Origin: a virus
Strand: one strand, 5' to 3'
IMG/VR virus record: IMGVR_UViG_3300032069_000005
Coordinates: 1-64,000 of that record
Length of the DNA: 64,000 bases
Both the position numbers and the translations under genes were made by a program. Under the pieces are notes generated by a model. It saw only the letters and a program-made list of their open reading frames with translations, was not told where the DNA came from and did no database searches. This document shows positions 21,925-30,936 of the stretch, piece after piece (the first letter of the stretch is position 1; each line of letters starts with the position of its first letter).

Positions 21925-23841
21925 ATGGGCGTTAATATTGACCAACTTTTTTCTTATCTAAAAGAAAAAGTTCCTAATTTTGTTAAGACAACTAAACGAG
22001 GTAAGATTCTTTTTACTTGCCCGCAGGAGAATAAACATCATTTTAAATCTTCTTCTCCTACAATGACAGTTATCCCAGGCAGCGAAAAATTTTATTGTCT
22101 GTCTTGTGCCTGGAAAGGAAATACTTATGATTTAGTTCGATTAGTAGAAAATAAACAAATGACCGATGAAGAAATTATAAATTTTCTCACCAATAATACT
22201 AAAATAGATATTTATCCTGAATTAGATGAATATAAGAAATATGGGTGGTATTTATTTGCTATTGCTAAAAATAGTAAAAAACCCCTGAAAGATGAACATT
22301 GGAGAGAAAAAGAATATTGTTCCAATGAAAAAGCAAGGTGGATACAATGGCTGGAAAATGGATGCAATATAGCCATTAATTGTGAATTTAGTAATACAAT
22401 GTTAGTTGATTTTGATGATAAAGAAGTTTCTCCAGCATTACAGCCGCTAAGAAATGAATTGAAGAAAATGCTGGAAGATAGCAAAACATTAATGCAAAAT
22501 ACCCCCAGGGGAGGAAAACATTATGTTTTTGTATTTGACTCTGAACTTTGTTTTAAACAACAAGTAGATTTGGGCGAAGGATTAAAAATAGATACAAGAA
22601 CACATAAGGGATATTTCCTTCTTGCTCCTTCTAAAGTATATGATAAATCCTATAATTGGATTAATCTTGGTGCGGAAATTAAAACAGTTCCGGCAGAATT
22701 GAAATCTAAACTATTGGAAATAATCAAGGTAGATTCAGGTAGAAAATTAGAAACCCCCCCAGAAATGTCTCAAGAAATGAAAGAAATAATAGATAATCCC
22801 ATTGAGCTAAAAGGCAATGATTTATCCGGTTGTAGGAATAACACCTTTATTCAAACTGGCGGAGCACTCCTAAAAATGGGTATTCCCCCAGATAAAATAA
22901 AAGTTATATTACATTATCTCAATAAAAATTGGTTAGCAACACCAAGAGCAGCACACGAAATAGAAGCAATGATGGGAAGTTTGGAAGGATATAAAGAAAC
23001 TGAAGAACAGACCCAGGAAAATTCTATATATGAATGTTGTAAATTACTTAGTTCTGACATATCCGCAAAAGATATTATGGAGCACGTTTTTCCTGGAGAA
23101 AGAAATAAAAGAGCTATCGTTGATAAATATTTAGCAAAATTTCACAAAGAAGGAAAATTATCAAGAAGAGGCAGAGGAAAATATGATTGTAAACAGGTAG
23201 TAGAATGGATTAATGAAGAACAAGAGCAATCTAAGGAAATAAATTATAAAATTCCTTATTTTGATGATGTGGCGTATTTTAGGAATGGAGATATTATTTT
23301 GATTGGTGCACCAACCGGACACGGAAAGACCACAATAGCAATTAATTTTATTAAACAAATGAAAGAACAAGGAATTAGACCCTATTATTTATCATTAGAG
23401 GCGGGGTCTCGCCACGAAAAAACTGCCAATGCTCTGGGATTAACCCAAGCCGATTATTATATTCCAAAAGAAACCGTAGTTAATCCGCTTGCAATAGAAA
23501 TAGAGCCAAATTCATTTACTATTGTTGACTGGCTTTATACAGGAGACGATTTTTCTCAGACCCAGGCGGTCTTCAAACATCTTAATGATGAAATGGTTAG
23601 AAAGGGGGGAATATTAATAGCTTTTACGCAACTCAAAGAATCATACGAATATTTTGCTATAAATCTTGTGAAATCGTTTCCTCGTTTCTCTGCTCGATAT
23701 ATTTATGACGATGAAACGGGAATTATCGGTCATTTTCAAGTTGATAAGATTACAGACCCACGTGGGCACTATCAGAATTATATAATTCCTTGTGAATTTA
23801 ATTTTTCTACAAAAGAAATTTTAAAGAAAAATAATATATAA
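21925..23841 (+). CDS. Primase-polymerase / helicase fusion
   Basis: 638 aa. A CHC2-type zinc finger (Cys32, His38/39, Cys58, Cys61) is followed by a PrimPol domain (about 105-250) with VDFDD (161-165), TPRGGKHY (193-200) and DTRTHKGY (223-230). A primase C-terminal helical domain (RNNTFIQTGGALLKMGI) and a winged-helix-like linker come next. The RecA-fold helicase has Walker A GAPTGHGKTT (about 461-470) and a FTIVDWL Walker B region. It would prime and unwind DNA at the fork, comparable in role to T7 gp4 but with a PrimPol rather than a TOPRIM primase. Confidence 0.85.
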   Translation: MGVNIDQLFSYLKEKVPNFVKTTKRGKILFTCPQENKHHFKSSSPTMTVIPGSEKFYCLSCAWKGNTYDLVRLVENKQMTDEEIINFLTNNTKIDIYPELDEYKKYGWYLFAIAKNSKKPLKDEHWREKEYCSNEKARWIQWLENGCNIAINCEFSNTMLVDFDDKEVSPALQPLRNELKKMLEDSKTLMQNTPRGGKHYVFVFDSELCFKQQVDLGEGLKIDTRTHKGYFLLAPSKVYDKSYNWINLGAEIKTVPAELKSKLLEIIKVDSGRKLETPPEMSQEMKEIIDNPIELKGNDLSGCRNNTFIQTGGALLKMGIPPDKIKVILHYLNKNWLATPRAAHEIEAMMGSLEGYKETEEQTQENSIYECCKLLSSDISAKDIMEHVFPGERNKRAIVDKYLAKFHKEGKLSRRGRGKYDCKQVVEWINEEQEQSKEINYKIPYFDDVAYFRNGDIILIGAPTGHGKTTIAINFIKQMKEQGIRPYYLSLEAGSRHEKTANALGLTQADYYIPKETVVNPLAIEIEPNSFTIVDWLYTGDDFSQTQAVFKHLNDEMVRKGGILIAFTQLKESYEYFAINLVKSFPRFSARYIYDDETGIIGHFQVDKITDPRGHYQNYIIPCEFNFSTKEILKKNNI

Positions 23842-23969
23842 TGAAAAGAAAAATATTTATATCTGTTCGTAATTTTATACTTAAAATAAAATATCCTAAT
23901 CGAGATATTATTTGGAAAAGCAGAAAATGGAATCGAAAATATACTGATTATGTTGATTTATCTGGATAA
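23841..23969 (+). CDS. Basic micro-protein (42 aa)
   Basis: Overlaps the primase-helicase stop by one base. Arg/Lys-rich with a short hydrophobic N-terminus (MKRKIFISVRNFIL). It fills the only gap before the nuclease gene. No family is recognised. Confidence 0.4.
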   Translation: MKRKIFISVRNFILKIKYPNRDIIWKSRKWNRKYTDYVDLSG

Positions 23970-23974
23970 AGATA

Positions 23975-24307
23975 ATGGATAATAAAAAAAAGGGAATCCA
24001 GTTAGAATTAATGGCAGCGAGTAAACTTCAAGAAATCTTCCAAGAAACTCCGCCAATTCGTCCCTCAAAAGCATCCTCTGGCGGGTCGCATAATACTGAA
24101 CTCGCCGATATTCAATCTCAGAATATATTTGTTGAGTGTAAGAACGATGGCAATTGGTTTAGAAGAAAGATTTGGGTGAAATTGCTTAATTCACTTCCAT
24201 TCGGAACTACCAAACTGCCTATGTATATAATCAATGACCCGATTGAAGGTGTTTTAGTTATGTTATCTTTTAATGATTTGTGTAGATTATTGAAGGAGAA
24301 AAGATGA
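23975..24307 (+). CDS. PD-(D/E)XK nuclease, Hjc/VRR-type resolvase-like
   Basis: 110 aa. KKGIQLELMAASKL supplies the first acidic residue. IRPSKASSGG...ELADIQ and IFVECKNDG give the D...ExK core of small PD-(D/E)XK nucleases such as Hjc-type Holliday-junction resolvases. It lies between primase-helicase and recombinase genes. Its DNA substrate (junction or other structure) is inferred from context. Confidence 0.65.
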   Translation: MDNKKKGIQLELMAASKLQEIFQETPPIRPSKASSGGSHNTELADIQSQNIFVECKNDGNWFRRKIWVKLLNSLPFGTTKLPMYIINDPIEGVLVMLSFNDLCRLLKEKR

Positions 24308-24468
24308 AAAAAATTACTCAAAAATCACTTAAAAAAAATTTAATTAAAATAATAAATCAAAGCAAAATTGAAGAAGTGATTTATGAACCAAGATATTATG
24401 AAGGATATGAATTACAAAAAACACTTATCGGTAGCACTATTACTATAAGAACAAGGCTATTAAAATGA
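24304..24468 (+). CDS. Basic micro-protein (54 aa)
   Basis: Overlaps both neighbours by 4 nt. Lys-rich N-terminal helix, then YEPRYYEGYELQKTLIGSTITIRTR, a likely beta pair. No family is recognised. Confidence 0.45.
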   Translation: MKKITQKSLKKNLIKIINQSKIEEVIYEPRYYEGYELQKTLIGSTITIRTRLLK

Positions 24469-24851
24469 CTAATTTTTTTAATAATATAAAATATTTTATT
24501 CAAAGAGGTAAACGAGGTTACGCTGATTGCGACCTATGGGATTTTGATGTTTATCTTGCAAAAACATTAACAAATGCGTTAAAAGATTTTAAAAAAATAA
24601 ATCAAGGAATTGCCCCAAATATCTACAGGAAATATATTAATAGAAAAGATTTAACACAGAAACAAAAAGACGAATTAGCAAAAAAAGAATGGAATACAAT
24701 ATTAGATATAATGATTAGAGGATTTAGTATTGTTCCTAAATTATTTGAAGGAAAAGTATTAAACAATAAAATATTAAAAGAAGGTTATATGTATGAATTA
24801 GGAATAGCTTTTGATTTTCTTAAAAAATATTATTTTGATTTATGGGATTAG
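24465..24851 (+). CDS. Conserved phage protein with GYADCDLWDFDVYL motif
   Basis: 128 aa. The N-terminal KRGKRGYADCDLWDFDVYLAK... followed by an Asn/Pro region and a Trp-containing helix resembles a family I have seen in phage replication regions; no function is known to me. Its 3' end contains the GGAG ribosome site of the next gene. Confidence 0.6.
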   Translation: MTNFFNNIKYFIQRGKRGYADCDLWDFDVYLAKTLTNALKDFKKINQGIAPNIYRKYINRKDLTQKQKDELAKKEWNTILDIMIRGFSIVPKLFEGKVLNNKILKEGYMYELGIAFDFLKKYYFDLWD

Positions 24852-24859
24852 GAGATAAT

Positions 24860-25150
24860 ATGATTAAGATTTTTTGTTTTGACCCAGGTAAAAAGAAGAC
24901 CATATTGGCGGGATTTTATAATAAAGAACTTAAAACTTTTTTTAAAAAAGTTAAATCATCTCATTGGATGCGAATAGAAAAATCCTATGGAATACAGGAC
25001 ATTGTATTACAACAATTAAATAATTTAGGCTGTAAAAGCATTTGCATAGAAACTAAAACGTCGATAATACAATCTAATTTAGAAGATTGGCTAAAACAGC
25101 CAACAAAAAATTATGGGAATGGTAATCAAAGATTTTTAGGAGGTAAATAA
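24860..25150 (+). CDS. Small RuvC/RNase H-like fold protein (96 aa)
   Basis: ATG 24860 follows TTAGGAG. IFCFDPGKKKTILAGFY at the start resembles the first strand pair of an RNase H-like fold (DxGxxx), and SICIETKT resembles the second acidic strand. The rest of the domain is short. It may be a degenerate resolvase-like protein. The next start overlaps its stop. Confidence 0.45.
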   Translation: MIKIFCFDPGKKKTILAGFYNKELKTFFKKVKSSHWMRIEKSYGIQDIVLQQLNNLGCKSICIETKTSIIQSNLEDWLKQPTKNYGNGNQRFLGGK

Positions 25151-26193
25151 TGGGTAGAGGCAGACCGAAAGGAAGCAAAAATAAAAAAATAACAACTCCC
25201 AAAACAGTTACAGAACATATTCAGGAGCAATCACCAAAAGTCAAGGAAATGATTAAAGAAGAAAAAGAGAAATTATCTAAAAAAAATGAGATTAACTCCG
25301 CACTCAGAAACTCGGTAAATGAACTTACAAAAAAATTTGGGCACGAAATCATTCACTTTGCTTCTGAAGAGCCGGAAAGAGAGAGAATTCCCACTGGAAT
25401 ACCTGAATTAGACAAGATGATTACTGGATTCCCTTCTGGTGCATTTTCAGTAATTTGGGGAAATAAAGGAAGCACAAAATCAACCACAGTATTGAATTTG
25501 ATTGCTCAAGCACAGAAACTTGGAAAACAATGCCTTTATTTAGATTTAGAAACCTCCTTTGATAATAAATGGGCGGATAAATGCGGAGTAGATAGAAATA
25601 AATTATTAATTGGTCATTTTGACAATGCTGAGCAAGCATTAGATACTGCAATAAAAATGAGCAAAGAGAAAGTTATAGATATAATTATATTAGACAGCGT
25701 CCAATCTCTTTCTCCCGAAGGAGAACAAGAAACTAAGAAAGGCGAAACCAAAAGCACTGGCGACGACACTGTGGCTTTATTGGCGAGGAGATTAAGTCAA
25801 TTTTTTAGAATGGATGCAGCAGGAAATTATAGAGGTAATATAACATTTATTTTAATCGGGCAAAGTAGGATGGATTTAAGCGGATATATTAAATTGGAAA
25901 AATTAAGTGGAGGAAAAGCAATCGCACATTGGGCTACTTTAATTATAAAGGCATATCGGTCAACTAAGGCAGATGCACCAAGATTTAAATTTGAAATCAA
26001 AGGTAAGAAAAAAGAAATCCCAATTGGATTTGAGATTTGTTATCGTTTAGAAAAAAAGAAGATTAGTGGAACTGCTCCTGAAGAAACAGAAGTAAGAGCA
26101 AATTTTTATAATGAATTTGGTTTTGTAGAACCTACAGAAAAACAGATAAAAGAATTATATTCGGATTGGATTTCTTTTGAAGAAAATTCTTGA
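25150..26193 (+). CDS. RecA/UvsX-like recombinase with N-terminal AT-hook
   Basis: 347 aa. Residues 2-13 (GRGRPKGSKNKK) are an AT-hook, followed by a charged helical linker (20-60). The RecA core has PTGIPELDKMITGFPSG, Walker A GNKGSTKSTT (104-113), YLDLETSFD and Walker B IIILDSVQS (about 179-187), then a C-terminal IGQSRMD...KLSGGKAI loop region. It should catalyse strand exchange and recombination-dependent replication. The AT-hook may add affinity for the AT-rich genome. Confidence 0.8.
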   Translation: MGRGRPKGSKNKKITTPKTVTEHIQEQSPKVKEMIKEEKEKLSKKNEINSALRNSVNELTKKFGHEIIHFASEEPERERIPTGIPELDKMITGFPSGAFSVIWGNKGSTKSTTVLNLIAQAQKLGKQCLYLDLETSFDNKWADKCGVDRNKLLIGHFDNAEQALDTAIKMSKEKVIDIIILDSVQSLSPEGEQETKKGETKSTGDDTVALLARRLSQFFRMDAAGNYRGNITFILIGQSRMDLSGYIKLEKLSGGKAIAHWATLIIKAYRSTKADAPRFKFEIKGKKKEIPIGFEICYRLEKKKISGTAPEETEVRANFYNEFGFVEPTEKQIKELYSDWISFEENS

Positions 26194-26432
26194 TGAAAAC
26201 TAAATATAAATATATTCAATTTGATTTGGTAGAACAAGATGAAACAAAGAAGACTCAAGCATATACCGTAAGAAATATAAGTCTTCAGATAATATTAGGT
26301 TATATAAAATGGTATGGTGCTTGGAGACAATATTGTTTCTTTCCAATGATAGGAACAATCTATAGCGAAGGATGTTTAAAAGATGTTGCAGATTTTATAA
26401 AACAATTAATGGAAGATAGGAAGAAGGGGTAA
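26193..26432 (+). CDS. Conserved phage protein with WYGAWRQYCFFP motif
   Basis: 79 aa from ATG 26193 (a TTG at 26190 is in frame). NISLQIILGYIKWYGAWRQYCFFP...SEGCLKDVADFIKQL is a recurring pattern in small proteins of phages and some bacteria; function unknown. It lies directly after the recombinase. Confidence 0.6.
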   Translation: MKTKYKYIQFDLVEQDETKKTQAYTVRNISLQIILGYIKWYGAWRQYCFFPMIGTIYSEGCLKDVADFIKQLMEDRKKG

Positions 26433-26435
26433 TAA

Positions 26436-26750
26436 ATGTTTAAAGATATTATATATCAGATTTATTCGGATATAGAAATAAGAATTTATGAATTAGCAGA
26501 CAAAAAAATACTTATTTTTATTATAGCTGCTTGGTTATTTAATTTACAAGATAAATTAATATTTAAATGGCTAAGATTGCAGTGTTGGTTATTTGGATGT
26601 GAAGAAAGGGGCGGATATGGGGGATTTAATCTTCCTTGTGATGCTTATTGCTTTTATTGTAATAGATGCGGAGCAACTTATAGTAATTATGAAGGAAACA
26701 CCAATTATCATTTATTAAAAGGGATTTTTAAAAGAAAATATAATGCTTAA
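26436..26750 (+). CDS. Membrane-associated zinc-ribbon protein (104 aa)
   Basis: A hydrophobic segment (about 27-47), then a Cys-rich C-terminal half (CWLFGCEERGGYGGFNLPC and CFYCNRCG). Metal binding is likely. It overlaps the polymerase start by 8 nt. No family is recognised. Confidence 0.5.
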   Translation: MFKDIIYQIYSDIEIRIYELADKKILIFIIAAWLFNLQDKLIFKWLRLQCWLFGCEERGGYGGFNLPCDAYCFYCNRCGATYSNYEGNTNYHLLKGIFKRKYNA

Positions 26751-28983
26751 TCTTCCAATCCAAAATATATCCTCAATTGGTCGTGAAATAATTCTCTTTA
26801 ATCGACAACAAAGCGGAGAGCTTACAATAATGAGAGATTTATTGTTCAGTCCCTATTATTATGTTCCTTCTCCTACTGGAATATTTAGAGGATACTTTGG
26901 CGGAAAATATGATAAAGTTACTTGTAAAAATCCCCGGGAAATAAAAGATAAACGAAATGTAAAAACAGATGGGGAAAGTGATGTTCCATATGTTCGTCGT
27001 TATCTACTTGATAAAGTAAATATAATTAAATCTCCTACGAGATGGATTATGTTTGATATTGAGACTCTTAGTAAAATTGTTCCTAATCCATTGGTTGCCC
27101 CAGACCCAATTACTTCAATAACCGCATATGATAATTATGAAAAAAAGTATATTCAATTTTGGTGCGAAAATTATCCATCTGAATATGAACTTATAGATGC
27201 GTTTATCAATTATATTAAGGAAAGGAAGCCAGATTTACTCCTGGCGTATAATATAAATGGATTTGATATGCCTTATTTGGTTACTCGTTTTTCTGACTTC
27301 GGAGAAAAGGTTAGCCCCATAGGACAAATTAAAAAAAGAAATGGATACCCAGAAGGAATCAGTATAGTCGACTATTATGAACTCATTAAAAAAGTATATA
27401 AATATAAGAGGCATACTTTAGATTTTATTTATTCTGATGAATTTAAAGTTCCCCAGAATTTTATAAAATATAGATTTAATGAGATTAGCCCAATCATTAA
27501 AGAAAAGAATCTGGAAGATGTAAAAAAAATGGTCGCCTTAGAAAATAAATTGCATCTCATTGATTATTTTGATGAACAAAGGAGAATTGCAAAAGTTCTT
27601 TGGGAAGATTTATGTCATTTTAGTGTATCTATCGATGGATTGATTTTGCAAACTGCGAAATCTAAAGGCGTAGTCTTACCGAGTAAACCAGACGAAGAAG
27701 AAAAACTTCGTCGAATAGAGGAAGATGAAATCGAAGGCGGATATGTATTTGCCCAACCAGGAAAATATGATGACGCTTCTTTACTAGATATTTCTGGGAC
27801 ATACCCGAATCTAATTACTACATTTAATCTTGACCCTGTAAATAAGAAGAAAATCCCCAATTCGCAGACAGTAACTATCAGAAAAATCCACATAGAACAG
27901 AATCCCAACGCCATTGTGCCAACAGTTGCCAATAGATTAATCGCTTCTCGTAAACAAATCCAAAAAGAACTCGAAGGAAAAACAGGCGAAGAATATGATT
28001 TATTAAAGAAAAAAGATGATGCACATAAATCGCTTAATAATGTGGTCTACGGGATTTTGCTTTTTAAGAATTCTCGTATATATGATAAAGACATCGCCGA
28101 TTGCATTACCTATTTAGCGAGGTTCTTAATTCGATATACCAAATTTGCTTTAAGAAAATTGGGATATTCAGTCATTTCTTCAGACACCGATTCTATTTTT
28201 GTTCATTCCAGAGATTATGAGAAAATAGAAAAATTATGCAATGAAACATTAATTCCTAACTGGCTTAGACACTTTGGCAAAACAGAAGGAACTCTGAGAT
28301 TTAAATATGAAGGATATTTTGAGAATGTTGTTTTTGAAGCACCAAAACATTACAGAGGCAATTTTGTTACTGCTAAGGGCGAACATAAAATGATAAATAA
28401 AGGCATCGAAATTGTTCGCAAAGATTCTTCTAAATTTCAAGAAGAATTTTTAGAGGAATTATATAATAGAATTTTAAAAAATGAAAGTGAGCAAACCATC
28501 TCTAATTGGATATTAGAACAAATAAAAGAATTACCCAATAAACCATTGAAAAATATTGCATTTCCTTTTCAAATAGTCCAAAAAATTTATAATAGTATTC
28601 CTATATCTATTCGAGCACTTCAATATACTGACGAAATAATTCCCAATTTTAGTCAAGATTATCATAATGAATTATATTATATTTATGTTAAACCATTTGG
28701 AACAGCAGAAAGACATTCCAAAAGTATGCGAAAGAATAAAGATACTGGAAAAAAGGAATTAAAAGAATCACATACTATAATAAATAAGAACGTCCTCGCC
28801 TTTGACGAAAATACTGACCACATAAAAGAAGTAGATTATTCAGAAATGATTAGACGCAATATTTTAGATAAGGCGGAAAAGCTCTTTGATGTTTTGGGAT
28901 GGAATAAAGAATTGATTGGGATAAAAAAGAAAATTTCTAAAAAAGATGCAATTGCCGAACTCAAAAAAAGAGGATTATTATAA
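26743..28983 (+). CDS. Family B DNA polymerase
   Basis: 746 aa. The 3'-5' exonuclease motifs are present: FDIETL (Exo I, 104-109), YNINGFDMPYL (Exo II, 169-179) and KRHTLDFIYSD (Exo III region). Polymerase motif A is atypical (ASLLDISGTYPNLI, about 343, instead of SLYP). Motif B is KSLNNVVYG and motif C is SSDTDSI (about 478-484) with both aspartates. It is the replicative polymerase of the element. Its last 16 codons are copied downstream (29989-30036) by a tandem duplication. Confidence 0.88.
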   Translation: MLNLPIQNISSIGREIILFNRQQSGELTIMRDLLFSPYYYVPSPTGIFRGYFGGKYDKVTCKNPREIKDKRNVKTDGESDVPYVRRYLLDKVNIIKSPTRWIMFDIETLSKIVPNPLVAPDPITSITAYDNYEKKYIQFWCENYPSEYELIDAFINYIKERKPDLLLAYNINGFDMPYLVTRFSDFGEKVSPIGQIKKRNGYPEGISIVDYYELIKKVYKYKRHTLDFIYSDEFKVPQNFIKYRFNEISPIIKEKNLEDVKKMVALENKLHLIDYFDEQRRIAKVLWEDLCHFSVSIDGLILQTAKSKGVVLPSKPDEEEKLRRIEEDEIEGGYVFAQPGKYDDASLLDISGTYPNLITTFNLDPVNKKKIPNSQTVTIRKIHIEQNPNAIVPTVANRLIASRKQIQKELEGKTGEEYDLLKKKDDAHKSLNNVVYGILLFKNSRIYDKDIADCITYLARFLIRYTKFALRKLGYSVISSDTDSIFVHSRDYEKIEKLCNETLIPNWLRHFGKTEGTLRFKYEGYFENVVFEAPKHYRGNFVTAKGEHKMINKGIEIVRKDSSKFQEEFLEELYNRILKNESEQTISNWILEQIKELPNKPLKNIAFPFQIVQKIYNSIPISIRALQYTDEIIPNFSQDYHNELYYIYVKPFGTAERHSKSMRKNKDTGKKELKESHTIINKNVLAFDENTDHIKEVDYSEMIRRNILDKAEKLFDVLGWNKELIGIKKKISKKDAIAELKKRGLL

Positions 28984-29126
28984 TATGGATTTATCTAAAT
29001 TATCTAATGAAGAATTAATGAAAATAGCGAAAATATCTCCTAAATTTGCGGGGGAAGTATCGAAAAAGATACTCCTTGCTTCCAGCGAGGAAGGTGGGGT
29101 GCAAGTCCCTAACCCCGCTCCAAATA
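28936..29126 (+). repeat. 191-bp direct repeat, copy 1
   Basis: Matches 29989-30179 with an offset of 1053 bp. 28954-29126 is identical base for base to 30007-30179; the first 18 bp differ at a few positions. It spans the polymerase C-terminus and the first 47 codons of the first Mom-like gene. Confidence 0.95.
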
Positions 29127-29917
29127 AAGAATTAATAATTAAAAAAAAAGAAGAATTGATGCACTCTGATTTTGATTCTTCAAATTTTATGATAGAATTA
29201 ATTGAACCAAAAATGACATATGAGTGGATGATGTATAAACATTATGCACATAAAATACCTCCGGTTATTAAATATTGTTACGGTTTATTTAAAAATAAAC
29301 AACTCGTGGGGGTTTGTGTTTATGGAATATTGGCAAATAAAGAATATAATAATGGAAAATGTTTGTTTAAAAATTATCGAGTTGATGTTTTAGAATTAAA
29401 AAGATTAGTTGTAGATGATGATTTGCCAAAAAATACATTATCTTATTTTGTTTCAAAAACATTAAAAATGCTTCCACAACCAACGTGCGTTGTTAGTTAT
29501 GCAGATAGTAATCAAAATCATCACGGATATATTTATCAGGCTACCAATTGGTTATATACAGGTATGGGAAGAGGGAAATTAGCAATAATAGACAAATCAA
29601 CGGGAGAGGAAATTCACGAGAAAACGATATATGACAGGTATGGGACAAATAATATAGAAATTTTAAAAACTAAATTTGATTTTGATACAAAAATTTTAAA
29701 AGGAAAATATCGTTATTTAAAATTTATTGGAAATCATAAACAAAAAAAAGAAATGTTACACTCATTAAAATGGAAACTTTTTCCATATCCAAAAGGCGAT
29801 AATATCAATTATGATGCTTCTTATAAAATTAAAAATTTAAATATAAATAAAAAAGGAATAATTCAGGAAAAGAGAGAGGAAGATAGACAGACAGAAAAAC
29901 AGGAGGAAGAGAGATGA
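28985..29917 (+). CDS. Mom-like DNA-modification acyltransferase, copy 1
   Basis: 310 aa from ATG 28985. Residues 1-47 are a helical module identical to the paralogue at 30038. The core (about 60-260) has KHYAHKIPP, YGLFKNKQLVGVCVYG, ELKRLVVDDDLPKNTLSYF, SYADSNQNHHGYIYQATNW and EKTIYDRYG, the pattern of the phage Mu Mom-type GNAT family that modifies adenine in DNA. The C-terminal 17 residues (EKREEDRQTEKQEEER) again match the paralogue. It probably protects phage DNA from restriction. The exact modification cannot be read from sequence. Confidence 0.7.
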   Translation: MDLSKLSNEELMKIAKISPKFAGEVSKKILLASSEEGGVQVPNPAPNKELIIKKKEELMHSDFDSSNFMIELIEPKMTYEWMMYKHYAHKIPPVIKYCYGLFKNKQLVGVCVYGILANKEYNNGKCLFKNYRVDVLELKRLVVDDDLPKNTLSYFVSKTLKMLPQPTCVVSYADSNQNHHGYIYQATNWLYTGMGRGKLAIIDKSTGEEIHEKTIYDRYGTNNIEILKTKFDFDTKILKGKYRYLKFIGNHKQKKEMLHSLKWKLFPYPKGDNINYDASYKIKNLNINKKGIIQEKREEDRQTEKQEEER

Positions 29918-29919
29918 TA
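29857..29919 (+). repeat. 63-bp direct repeat, copy 1
   Basis: Matches 30874-30936 (offset 1017 bp) with one mismatch. It covers the last 20 codons of the Mom-like gene and the start of the next gene. It is purine-rich. Confidence 0.92.
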
Positions 29920-30036
29920 TTGAAATTTCAACAACATAATGGTTGGGTATATGTTTCTGATTTATATAAAGTAGAAACCAGACAAATGTCAAAAAAAGAA
30001 GCACTCGCCGAACTCAAAAAAAGAGGATTATTATAA
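29914..30036 (+). CDS. Hybrid 40-aa ORF at a duplication junction
   Basis: The N-terminal half (MILKFQQHNGWVYVSDLYKV) resembles the start of the gene at 30931. The C-terminal half (SKKEALAELKKRGLL) is nearly the same as the end of the DNA polymerase. It therefore looks like the fusion made when a block from the polymerase tail to the next gene was duplicated in tandem. It may be expressed, since it has the same ribosome site as the 30931 gene, but probably has no selected function. Confidence 0.6.
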   Translation: MILKFQQHNGWVYVSDLYKVETRQMSKKEALAELKKRGLL

Positions 30037-30179
30037 TATGGATTTATCTAAATTATCTAATGAAGAATTAATGAAAATAGCGAAAATATCTCCTAAATTT
30101 GCGGGGGAAGTATCGAAAAAGATACTCCTTGCTTCCAGCGAGGAAGGTGGGGTGCAAGTCCCTAACCCCGCTCCAAATA
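29989..30179 (+). repeat. 191-bp direct repeat, copy 2
   Basis: Second copy of the repeat at 28936. It includes the duplicated polymerase tail and the first 47 codons of the second Mom-like gene. A GC-rich hairpin (stem GTGGGGT/ACCCCGC) lies near its end in both copies. Confidence 0.95.
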
Positions 30180-30934
30180 TAAATAAAATCATAAAACAAA
30201 AATATGATAAAATACAAGACAATAAATCACAATCGAAAGAGATAAAAAATTTTAATTTAAAAGATTTAAATATGAAAGAATTGGAATTTCAAATAACTAA
30301 AGAATTTATTGTTAAGAATCATTACAGTCATACAATTTCTTCATCTATAAAAGCAAGTATTGGATTTTTTTATAATAATAAATTAGTTACTGCTATTGTT
30401 TATGGTCATCCAATTGGAATTAATGTTGGTTCTTGGTTGCAAGTTCCTGAAGGAAGTTATGCCGAATTAATTAGAGTTTTTAGTGTTGATGAGTTACCAA
30501 AAAATACGGAAAGTTATTGTTTGGCAAAGTCATTTGAATTTTTGAAGAAAAATAAACCAGAATTAAAATATTTAATTAGTTATGCAGACCCCACTCAAGG
30601 GCACGTAGGTTATATTTATCAAGCAACTAATTGGTATTATGTTGGTAAACAGATAGGAATGGATAGAATTTTTAAAATTGATGGCAAACAAGTTCATAGA
30701 AGAACCGCCAATGCTGCTTATGGAACATCTTCAGTTAAAAAATTATCAGAATTATTAGGCAAAAGATTTGAAGTATCAATAACATATCCAAAACACATTT
30801 ATTTAATGTGTTTGGGTTCTCGTAAAGAAAAAAAAGAATGGTATAATAAATTCAAACAATTACCATATCCTAAAATAATTCAAGAAAAGAGAGAGGAAGA
30901 TAGACAGACAGAAAAACAGGAGGAAGAGAGATGA
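30038..30934 (+). CDS. Mom-like DNA-modification acyltransferase, copy 2
   Basis: 298 aa. Same N-terminal 47-residue module and C-terminal tail as the gene at 28985, but a clearly divergent core: KNHYSHTISSSIKASIGFFYNNKLVTAIVYG, ELIRVFSVDELPKNTESY, SYADPTQGHVGYIYQATNW and RRTANAAYG. The family motif set of Mom-like GNAT enzymes is intact, so both copies may be active, perhaps with different specificity. Near-identical flanks with a divergent core suggest recombination at the flanks. Confidence 0.7.
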   Translation: MDLSKLSNEELMKIAKISPKFAGEVSKKILLASSEEGGVQVPNPAPNINKIIKQKYDKIQDNKSQSKEIKNFNLKDLNMKELEFQITKEFIVKNHYSHTISSSIKASIGFFYNNKLVTAIVYGHPIGINVGSWLQVPEGSYAELIRVFSVDELPKNTESYCLAKSFEFLKKNKPELKYLISYADPTQGHVGYIYQATNWYYVGKQIGMDRIFKIDGKQVHRRTANAAYGTSSVKKLSELLGKRFEVSITYPKHIYLMCLGSRKEKKEWYNKFKQLPYPKIIQEKREEDRQTEKQEEER

Positions 30935-30936
30935 TA
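30874..30936 (+). repeat. 63-bp direct repeat, copy 2
   Basis: Second copy of 29857-29919 with one difference (A for G at 30883). It ends six bases into the 30931 gene. Confidence 0.92.

Noticed and set aside
28936-30179. Self-splicing intron or retron as the cause of the repeat
   Set aside because: All reading frames remain open and the repeat ends fit a simple tandem duplication of coding DNA; no intron core or reverse transcriptase is seen.
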